Of a DNA stretch of 39,671 bases, positions 33,206 to 39,671 are shown one piece after another (positions within the stretch are counted from its first letter, which is position 1; each line of letters starts with the position of its first letter). The translations under genes were made by a program, and so were the position numbers. The stretch is from contig CAZFPK010000026.1 of assembly GCA_964521025.1 (NCBI GenBank), positions 1 to 39,671 of the forward strand, written 5' to 3'. The notes beneath the pieces are model-generated. The model worked only from the letters and a program-made list of their open reading frames with translations. It made no database searches and had not been told where the DNA came from. Source of the stretch: DRTC01 sp964521025 (lineage in GTDB: Bacteria; Cloacimonadota; Cloacimonadia; Cloacimonadales; TCS61).

Positions 33206-35740
33206 ATGAAATCAATATATATATTAATAGTGTTTGTTTTTGTTCGTTTTTGTTCGCTGTTAAATTCTATAATCATCGAAGTTAAACAAGACGGTACCGG
33301 TGATTATACCGTCATTCAGACGGCGATCGATAATTGTTCCGTAAATGACACCATCAGGGTCTATCCGGGTATTTATTTTGAAAATCTACTTATCGAAGGA
33401 TCGCTTTCGCTCGTTTCCAATTATGAATTTACCGGTAATGAAGAAGATATTGCCGCCACGATCCTGGATGGAAATTTTCAAAGCAGTGTGATCCGCCTGC
33501 TCGGAGAAGAAACTAGTTATATCGATGTTTATATCTGCGGATTTATTATCCAGCATGGAACAGGTAGTTATCATTATGAAACACCAAAAAAAGCCGGAGG
33601 GGGAATTAATTCACGCTATGTTTACCTGGAGCTAAGAAGAAATATGATCAAAAATAACAGAACTTATTATGGTGGTGGATTAGATGCACTTAATTCACAA
33701 ATATTAATGAAAGGAAATACTTTCACAAAAAATCATGCATATTCTTCTGGAGGAGCAATTCTTATATCTTATTTTTCAGATATTACTTTTGATCCGGTGG
33801 AATTAAATAATATTTACTTAAATTACGCAGGAAAAGGAGAGGATATTTATCGTGGCTTTAACTGCCCTTTCATTCATGTGATTGTTGATACCTTCACACT
33901 AATAGATCCTGATTTTTATTTTGTTTATGCTGGTAACGAATTCTGTCATTATCAACCGAATGATGTCTTTTATGATATTCAGCATGCAAAAATCGAGCAG
34001 GTCGAGCCTGACTTATATGTTTCCACAGACGGAGATGACAATAACAGTGGTTTGAGCCCGGATGAACCTTTACAGAACATTCATTATGCATTATTGAAAA
34101 TCAAAGCAGATAGTCTTCATCCAAGAACAGTCTATGTAGCAGACGGTTTATATTCTCCCAGTTTGAACAATCAATATTTTCCGCTGCACATGAAAAGTTA
34201 TGTCTCTGTTATTGGGGAATCGAGAGATAATACAATCCTGGATGCGGAAAACGGTTTAAGACATATTTATGCTCAAGATGTAATCGAAGAAGAAGAATTC
34301 CTGCAAGAAAATTACGATATAAAGAATTTCAAAATGATAAATGATTACTATGTTTCCTCCATCTGGATTGCTGGTAACAATAATATTTACCTGGAAAATA
34401 TTGAAATAGCAAATAGTGTAATTCACTCCACTTCTTCTATCAAATCATATTATACTCCTATCGAAATGCATAATATATATATTCATGACATCCAGGGTGG
34501 AAGAGCATGTTTTATTAGCGGAGCAAACGGCTCTACGGTCAATCTCTCAAATTTTAAGATAGATAATAATTCACCCTCTGCTGATCCGGAATGTCCGTTA
34601 GGAACCGGTTTCTGGATAGACAGAAATCTTATGTCCCAACTCGATTATACTGTAAATATAATCAATACTCAAATAACCAATAATGTAAACCAGGGTACAG
34701 ACTGGCCGAATCCTGAAAGTGCTATAAGAGTATTAGATTTTGCAGATGTAAATCTTATTAACAGCACCATCGGGAATAATGAGAGTTATTCAGGTGGAGG
34801 GGTGGTTGTAGAGTACGAATCTGAGCTTCATATTTACAATTCCATTTTATACGGAGATAACCCGAGGGAAATTGTACTCGACGGCTATAATAATCATGTT
34901 AATACTCTATCCGTGCAGAACTCTCTTATCAATGGCGGTTATGAAGGTATTCTGAGTATCGGTTATAACAATATTTACTGGGATGACGAAACCAACCTGG
35001 ATGAAGATCCTCTTTTCAATTCTTTCGGGAACTATCCTTTTGCTCTCTCCGAACTATCTCCCTGCATCGACGGCGGAACGCTCGACCTGCCGGAAGGAGT
35101 AGAACCGCCTGCTTTTGATCTTGCCGGCAATCCGCGTGTCTGCGGTTCTGCAATCGATATGGGAGCGTATGAGTTCCAGGATATTGCGGCTCCCATAAAC
35201 TTAACGGTCGATTCCTCAACCGGAAGCATTTCCTGGTCGATCCCGGAAGGTAATTACCCGACCGAATATTACATTTATCTCGATGAAGTTTTACTTGTTG
35301 CTGTCAACAGCGATGTATTCGAATACACTTTTTGGGGATTAATAGACGATCAGTCTTACCTTGCCGGGATTTCCGCAGTTTATGATGTAGATGAAACCGC
35401 AATCATCAGTGCTGAATTCATTTATGATCCTGTTTCCGTAAGCGAAGATCAATTACCCGTGCTCGATCCTGTTATTTCTATATTTCCCAACCCATTCAAA
35501 ACTTATACAAAAATGAAATTTGCATTAAAGAAAGAAGGTCATCTTGTTGTCGAGATCTATAATGTGAAAGGACAGAAAGTCAGGAAATTGATGGATGTGC
35601 AGACAGTTCCCGGTAAATTTGAATGTATCTGGCGCGGGAAAGATGAGAACGATAAAAAAGTCTCTTCCGGAACTTATTTCTATAAATTGATCATCAATGA
35701 GGAAGAAAGAGCTTGCCGGAGAATAACATTTATCAAGTAA
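33206..35740 (+). CDS. Secreted DUF1565/beta-helix protein with fibronectin-III and sorting domains
   Basis: This 844-residue protein has a signal peptide (MKSIYILIVFVFVRFCSLLNS). Residues about 25-270 are a first beta-helix (DGTGDYTVIQTAIDNCSVNDTIRVYPGIYFENL, then the GGGINSR / GGGLDALNS turns). From about 270, YVSTDGDDNNSGLSPDEPLQNIHYALLKI is the start of a second, DUF1565-type helix, closing with LSPCIDGGTLDLPEG and GSAIDMGAYEF near residue 655. A fibronectin-III-like domain (APINLTVDSSTGSISWSIPEGNYPTEYYIYLDEV) follows. The last ~85 residues (ISIFPNPFKTYTKMKFALKKEG ... YNVKGQKVRKL) are a FlgD-like sorting domain similar to that of the gene before. The ribosome-binding site AAAAGGA is adequate. 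The pair look like related surface proteins, not a strict duplication. Confidence 0.88.
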   Translation: MKSIYILIVFVFVRFCSLLNSIIIEVKQDGTGDYTVIQTAIDNCSVNDTIRVYPGIYFENLLIEGSLSLVSNYEFTGNEEDIAATILDGNFQSSVIRLLGEETSYIDVYICGFIIQHGTGSYHYETPKKAGGGINSRYVYLELRRNMIKNNRTYYGGGLDALNSQILMKGNTFTKNHAYSSGGAILISYFSDITFDPVELNNIYLNYAGKGEDIYRGFNCPFIHVIVDTFTLIDPDFYFVYAGNEFCHYQPNDVFYDIQHAKIEQVEPDLYVSTDGDDNNSGLSPDEPLQNIHYALLKIKADSLHPRTVYVADGLYSPSLNNQYFPLHMKSYVSVIGESRDNTILDAENGLRHIYAQDVIEEEEFLQENYDIKNFKMINDYYVSSIWIAGNNNIYLENIEIANSVIHSTSSIKSYYTPIEMHNIYIHDIQGGRACFISGANGSTVNLSNFKIDNNSPSADPECPLGTGFWIDRNLMSQLDYTVNIINTQITNNVNQGTDWPNPESAIRVLDFADVNLINSTIGNNESYSGGGVVVEYESELHIYNSILYGDNPREIVLDGYNNHVNTLSVQNSLINGGYEGILSIGYNNIYWDDETNLDEDPLFNSFGNYPFALSELSPCIDGGTLDLPEGVEPPAFDLAGNPRVCGSAIDMGAYEFQDIAAPINLTVDSSTGSISWSIPEGNYPTEYYIYLDEVLLVAVNSDVFEYTFWGLIDDQSYLAGISAVYDVDETAIISAEFIYDPVSVSEDQLPVLDPVISIFPNPFKTYTKMKFALKKEGHLVVEIYNVKGQKVRKLMDVQTVPGKFECIWRGKDENDKKVSSGTYFYKLIINEEERACRRITFIK

Positions 35741-36060
35741 CACAATCAAATCTGATTGTGAAAAGCAGCCGGATTCGATAAATTTTACTTATCGGGAGGA
35801 TCGGAATTACAACGAATCTGAGATTCCTGAACAACTCATACGAGATTTTCCGAATTACTTTAATAACTACAATCAAAATAAATCGAACAAATTTCCATAT
35901 TCCCTTGAAAACAAATGAAATAGAACCGTTATCCAACCTAAAAAACTCTAACATCAAAGAAATAAAATTTCCTTGACGGATTTTATCCGACAATTGAAAA
36001 GACAGCCAAAAAAATATTGGTTAAAAGGTTTTTTCCAATAAAAATTTGAAAGGAGTAATA
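35741..36060. other. 320-base non-coding region before the Nfn operon
   Basis: It contains a hairpin CACAATCA/TGATTGTG (35741-35760) right after the beta-helix stop, an AT-rich spacer with degenerate repeats, the palindrome at 35973-35993, and AAAGGAG before the GTG at 36061. No gene was seen. Confidence 0.7.
35973..35993 (+). promoter_or_regulatory. Palindromic operator or promoter element of the zinc-ribbon/Nfn operon
   Basis: TTGACGGA-TTTTA-TCCGACAA is an inverted repeat of two 8-base half-sites with one mismatch, separated by five bases. It ends 67 bases before the GTG start. It resembles the element before nifJ in both sequence and orientation. Confidence 0.5.
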
Positions 36061-36939
36061 GTGTTAGACTTAATTTCCTTAAAAGTCAAATGTCCAAACT
36101 GTCATACTTCCCTGATGGATGAGCAAAATCCCATAGATAACGAACCGGGCGTGAAACTGAAAATCAGTATTAATGATAAGATAGGAACGATCTGGCTTAG
36201 TTCGATCTACGGCAGTTATAATTTTCATTCCGATATAGAAATACCGGAAGATAAAACCGGAATATTCGCATGTCCGCATTGTGAAACAAAGATCATCAGC
36301 GAAAAAAAATGTGAGGTCTGTTCTTCTCCCTTAATTCATTTGAATCTGCTCGACGGCGGAAAAGTCAATTTTTGTTCAAAAGCAGGATGTAAGAATCATT
36401 CCGTCGAATTCCAGGATCTGAAAACTGCTTTAGGTCACATTTATGAAGATTTTTCTTATCACGGAAGCCGCACGAAAAACATCAAGATCAAAAAAAATCC
36501 GGAACAGAAACGGAAGGAGCAATTAAAAAAAGATGACCGGGAAACAATCGACTCCGGAACTTTTCTGCAATCATTTTGTCCGCACTGCAAAAAATCTCTG
36601 ATCGAAAATAATATGCTCAAATTCAAGATCGAAAAAAACGACAAAGAATCCGGTTATCTTTTATTGAGCCCTTATTTGAATATTTTCACGCACAAATCAA
36701 CGATCAGGCTGCCGGAGAAAAAAGCAGTGAAACAGATAAAATGCCGGTATTGTGATAAAAGTCTATTGGTGAAAGATAAAAAGTGTCCGAAATGCGATTC
36801 CGAAGTCGCAAAAATTGCCGTTGCTGCCATGTCCAAAATGATCGATTTTTATATTTGTTCCAAAAAAGGATGTACCTGGCATGGTTTGAGTGATGAAGAT
36901 TTCAAATATATAATTTTCGAAGACAGTGAGGAATGGTAA
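36061..36939 (+). CDS. Double zinc-ribbon-like protein of the Nfn operon
   Basis: Starting at GTG 36061, with AAAGGAG upstream (a TTG 15 bases earlier lies inside that site), the product has 292 residues. It consists of two copies of an eight-cysteine module joined by a Lys-rich linker. Module 1 (about 5-125) has CPNC, CPHC, CEVC and CSKAGC. Module 2 (about 170-290) has CPHC, CRYC, CPKC and CSKKGC, ending YICSKKGCTWHGL. The same module forms the N-terminus of the NfnB-like protein two genes on. The Cys pairs suggest zinc or iron-sulfur binding. No named family is recognised. Its stop lies two bases before the NfnA-like start, so it is probably a subunit or assembly factor of that flavoprotein. 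Confidence 0.75.
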   Translation: MLDLISLKVKCPNCHTSLMDEQNPIDNEPGVKLKISINDKIGTIWLSSIYGSYNFHSDIEIPEDKTGIFACPHCETKIISEKKCEVCSSPLIHLNLLDGGKVNFCSKAGCKNHSVEFQDLKTALGHIYEDFSYHGSRTKNIKIKKNPEQKRKEQLKKDDRETIDSGTFLQSFCPHCKKSLIENNMLKFKIEKNDKESGYLLLSPYLNIFTHKSTIRLPEKKAVKQIKCRYCDKSLLVKDKKCPKCDSEVAKIAVAAMSKMIDFYICSKKGCTWHGLSDEDFKYIIFEDSEEW

Positions 36940-36940
36940 T

Positions 36941-37765
36941 ATGTTCGAGATTCTGCAGAAACAGGAAATGGCAAAAGGTACGATCGTACGCTTTGATATC
37001 AATGCTCCCAAGATCGCCAAAAAGATCAAACCGGGTCAGTTCGTGATCATTCGTGTCAATGAAACCGGCGAAAGAATTCCTCTGACTGTTGCGGATGTAG
37101 ATCCTTTCAGCGGTTCGCTTACGATCATTTTCCAGGTCGTCGGGAAAAGTACTGCTTTAATGCGCTCCTTGAAAACCGGAGATTTCTTTAAGGATGTGGT
37201 TGGACCTCTTGGCAAACCTGCTCATATTGAAAAGCTGGGAACGGTCATCGTTGTGGGAGGAGGAACCGGGATCGCGATTCTTCATCATATCACCAAAGCG
37301 ATGAAAGATGCAGGAAATTTCGTGATCGGGATCATCGGAGCAAGAGAAAAAGGAATGCTCATCCTCGAAGAAGAAATGAGATCTTTGTGTGACGAGATTG
37401 TCATCACAACAGATGACGGAAGTTACGGACAGCAAGGATTCGTTACGCAGCCCCTGGAAAAATACCTGGATGAACGGCATGATATCAAGGAAGTCTATGC
37501 AATCGGTCCGATCGTGATGATGAAAAATGTCTGTAATTTAACTAACAAATTCGGGATAAAAACAATGGTCAGTTTGAATCCGATCATGGTTGACGGTACC
37601 GGGATGTGCGGCTGCTGCCGCGTTACGATCGGAAACAAGACAAAATTCTGCTGCGTGGACGGACCGGATTTTGAAGCCAAAAATATCGATTTTGACGAAC
37701 TGGAAAAACGGAACTCGATGTATCTCAAAGAAGAGAAAGATGCTCTGCTTTTCTCCATAAAATAA
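36941..37765 (+). CDS. NfnA-like / sulfide dehydrogenase FAD-[2Fe-2S] subunit
   Basis: This protein of 274 residues is of the dihydroorotate dehydrogenase electron-transfer (PyrK-like) family. ATG 36941 is chosen because the product then opens MFEILQKQEMAKGTIVRFDI, as in relatives; an upstream ATG at 36926 lies inside the previous gene. It has an FAD domain (RIPLTVADVD), an NAD(P) domain (VVVGGGTGIAILHHI, the Gly-rich loop), and a C-terminal cysteine motif GTGMCGCCRVTIGNKTKFCC (about residues 220-239) for a [2Fe-2S] cluster. In NfnAB this subunit binds NADH and passes electrons to the large subunit. It starts two bases after the zinc-ribbon gene stop. Confidence 0.9.
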   Translation: MFEILQKQEMAKGTIVRFDINAPKIAKKIKPGQFVIIRVNETGERIPLTVADVDPFSGSLTIIFQVVGKSTALMRSLKTGDFFKDVVGPLGKPAHIEKLGTVIVVGGGTGIAILHHITKAMKDAGNFVIGIIGAREKGMLILEEEMRSLCDEIVITTDDGSYGQQGFVTQPLEKYLDERHDIKEVYAIGPIVMMKNVCNLTNKFGIKTMVSLNPIMVDGTGMCGCCRVTIGNKTKFCCVDGPDFEAKNIDFDELEKRNSMYLKEEKDALLFSIK

Positions 37766-37774
37766 GGATAAATT

Positions 37775-39553
37775 ATGCTGGATTATGATGTTAAATATCT
37801 GCGTTATAAGACTTTTCTGAATACTTATTGTCCGCACTGCAATAATAGTTTTAATGTAAAAAAAGACGATCAGGAATTACTTGTTTTCAAAGCAAAATTC
37901 AAGAACCGGGAGATCGATCTTCTGATGAGTCCCTATCTCGATGTTTTCGAGGTCGAAGCATCGGTTCCTCTCAAAGAAGGTGATGAATTATCGGATTTGA
38001 TATGTCCGCATTGCGGGAAAAGTCTGGTCACTGATGAGAGGAAATGCGAGGAATGTCAGACAAAAGTTGCGAAAATAGTTATAACTGCTTATTCAAAAAT
38101 AATTCCGTTCTATATTTGTTTAAAATACGGATGTGAATGGCATGGTTTGACAAAAGCGGATGAGAGAAGGATCAAACTGAAAATTCCACGCCAGGAAATG
38201 CCGGAACAGGATCAGAAATTGCGCATTCATAATTTTATGGAAGTGCCTTACGGATTAACAACCGAATTAGCATTATTGGAAGCAGGAAGATGTCTGCAAT
38301 GTAAAAATCCGAAATGCGTGGAAGGTTGTCCTGTTAATATCGATATTCCCGGATTTATTCAGCTCATCTGTGATGAGAAATTTGATGAATCTGCCAAAAA
38401 GATCAAGGAAAGAAATGTTCTGCCTGCTGTATGCGGAAGAGTCTGTCCCCAGGAAGACCAATGTGAAAAATTATGCATCCTGGGAATTCGAGAAAAACCC
38501 GTAGCCATCGGTAACCTGGAAAGATTTGCCGCCGACTTTGAACGCAAAATGGACCTGGTGAAAATTCCTCTTATAAAAACAAAAAGGAATAAAAGAATTG
38601 CCGTGATCGGCTCCGGTCCGGGCGGGATAACTGTTGCCGCTGACCTGACCTTACTCGGTTATGCGGTTACTATCTTTGAAGCATTACATCAGCCGGGAGG
38701 AGTGCTGGTTTATGGAATTCCCGAATTCAGGCTGCCGAAATCCATCGTTAATTTCGAGATCGATTATTTGAAGAGACTCGGCTGTAAGATCGAATTGAAC
38801 CAGGTCATCGGAAATATTCACACCATAGACGAACTCCTGGAAAATTTCGATGCTGTTTATATTGGAGTCGGAGCAGGTTTGCCCTGGTTCATGAACATTC
38901 CCGGGGAAAATTTATGTAATGTTTTCTCTGCCAATGAATACCTGACCCGGATCAACCTGATGAAAGCATACAAATTCCCGGAATACGATACACCTATCCC
39001 TGCCGGAGATAAAGTTGCCGTGATCGGAGGTGGAAATGTTGCTATGGATTGCGCGCGCAATGCTCTCCGCACCGGTGCAAAAGAAGTTACCATAGTTTAT
39101 CGACGTTCCCGCATTGAAATGCCTGCCAGGAATGAAGAAATTCACCATGCGGAAGAAGAGGGAGTAAAATTCAAACTGCTCACCAACCCGGTAAAATATA
39201 TTGGAACAGACCAGAACTGGGTCAAGGGAATGGAATGTGTGCGTATGAAATTAGGTGAACCTGATGATTCCGGGAGAAGAAGACCGGTCGTGATCGAAGG
39301 TTCTAATTTCTACCAGGAATGTAATATTGTGATCGTTGCTATCGGGAACGGACCGAATCCCATTATCTTTGATTCGACGCCGGACCTGAAAAGGAATAAA
39401 TGGGGCTATATCGAAGTGAATCCCGAGACAATGGAAACCTCGAAGGAATTTGTCTATGCCGGAGGAGATATCGTAACCGGAGCAGCAACCGTTATCCTGG
39501 CTATGGGTGCGGGACGGACGGCGGCTAATGCTATTCATGAGAAGTTGAAGTAG
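37775..39553 (+). CDS. NfnB-like / glutamate synthase beta-type flavoprotein with N-terminal zinc-ribbon module
   Basis: This 592-residue protein has residues about 1-130 forming the eight-cysteine module (CPHC, CPHC, CEEC, CLKYGC...WHGL) also found twice in the first gene of the operon. From about 150 it is a GltD/NfnB-type flavoprotein: [4Fe-4S] cysteines in CLQCKNPKCVEGCPV and CGRVCPQEDQCEKLC, the FAD motif AVIGSGPGGITVAADL, and the NADPH motif VAVIGGGNVAMDCARNALRTGA with YRRSRIEMPAR. In Nfn transhydrogenase this subunit binds NADPH and contacts ferredoxin. Typical NfnB is about 470 residues, so the extra ~130 is the fused module. A separate glutamate synthase large subunit is not in view. 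It starts nine bases after the NfnA-like stop. Confidence 0.9.
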   Translation: MLDYDVKYLRYKTFLNTYCPHCNNSFNVKKDDQELLVFKAKFKNREIDLLMSPYLDVFEVEASVPLKEGDELSDLICPHCGKSLVTDERKCEECQTKVAKIVITAYSKIIPFYICLKYGCEWHGLTKADERRIKLKIPRQEMPEQDQKLRIHNFMEVPYGLTTELALLEAGRCLQCKNPKCVEGCPVNIDIPGFIQLICDEKFDESAKKIKERNVLPAVCGRVCPQEDQCEKLCILGIREKPVAIGNLERFAADFERKMDLVKIPLIKTKRNKRIAVIGSGPGGITVAADLTLLGYAVTIFEALHQPGGVLVYGIPEFRLPKSIVNFEIDYLKRLGCKIELNQVIGNIHTIDELLENFDAVYIGVGAGLPWFMNIPGENLCNVFSANEYLTRINLMKAYKFPEYDTPIPAGDKVAVIGGGNVAMDCARNALRTGAKEVTIVYRRSRIEMPARNEEIHHAEEEGVKFKLLTNPVKYIGTDQNWVKGMECVRMKLGEPDDSGRRRPVVIEGSNFYQECNIVIVAIGNGPNPIIFDSTPDLKRNKWGYIEVNPETMETSKEFVYAGGDIVTGAATVILAMGAGRTAANAIHEKLK

Positions 39554-39555
39554 TG

Positions 39556-39648
39556 AACCGGTAACCCCATCGTCCCGATGGGAAAGTTGAAGTAGTTAAG
39601 TAGTTGAACAGGTTGAACTAGTGTCAAGTCAATCCTCAATTGACGGAT
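39556..39648. repeat. Short repeats and a hairpin after the Nfn operon
   Basis: A hairpin CCCATCG-TCC-CGATGGG (39568-39584) lies between copies of a GTTGAAGTAGT-like direct repeat. TTGACGGATAAAGTC near 39643 matches one half-site of the operator at 35973 and may belong to the next gene, beyond the window. Confidence 0.5.
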
Positions 39649-39671
39649 AAAGTCTTTTTAATTTGATCCTT

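Overview
The window reads as a chromosomal scaffold piece (it contains a 100-N gap) from an anaerobic, AT-rich Gram-negative bacterium of the FCB group. Candidatus Cloacimonadota or a close relative is the best guess. The reasons are a 1200-residue pyruvate:ferredoxin oxidoreductase, an Nfn-like flavoprotein pair, two secreted beta-helix proteins ending in a YPNPF / FPNPF FlgD-like (type A, T9SS-like) sorting domain, a WNWDSFPRL-containing domain that I associate with that phylum, and many short dispersed hairpin repeats. The assignment is inference from gene content; no search was run.

Layout. 1-4.3 kb: the end of a heptapeptide-repeat reading frame, a helical + fibronectin-III protein, a foldback repeat element, asnS, tandem repeats around the assembly gap, and a Gfo/Idh/MocA dehydrogenase diverging from a small membrane protein. 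4.3-8.8 kb: a soluble TPR-PAS-PAS histidine kinase and an exported esterase-PDZ protein. 9-14.7 kb: tRNA-Leu(CAG), dnaX, a glycosyltransferase, a B12-binding radical SAM protein, an O-methyltransferase and uridine kinase. 14.7-18.6 kb: a decayed HigB/RelE-type toxin with its small partner, a DUF4139 protein, a GAF + degenerate GGDEF protein, a small membrane protein and a small Cas2/SinR-like protein. 18.7-24.2 kb, minus strand: pdxJ, a parvulin isomerase, miaA, mutL and trmO. 24.2-26.6 kb, minus strand: a two-gene restriction-modification system, visibly more AT-rich than its neighbours. 26.6-30.3 kb: nifJ. 30.8-35.7 kb: two large secreted beta-helix proteins. 36.0-39.6 kb: a zinc-ribbon protein followed by NfnA- and NfnB-like subunits.

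How the genes work together. nifJ makes reduced ferredoxin from pyruvate, and the Nfn-type pair exchanges electrons between ferredoxin, NADH and NADPH. Both are preceded by a similar interrupted palindrome (TTGACG...TCCGACAA). The same eight-cysteine module occurs twice in the protein before the Nfn pair and once more as an N-terminal fusion on the NfnB-like subunit; this is the most original-looking protein architecture here.

A second pattern is regulatory. At least eight upstream regions carry TTGAC followed, 1-11 bases later, by (C)CGA, always oriented towards the gene. It looks like a promoter signature or a shared factor site of this lineage.

The rest is housekeeping (translation, tRNA modification, replication, mismatch repair, cofactor synthesis) mixed with decaying or mobile material (toxin remnant, restriction-modification system, REP-like repeats).
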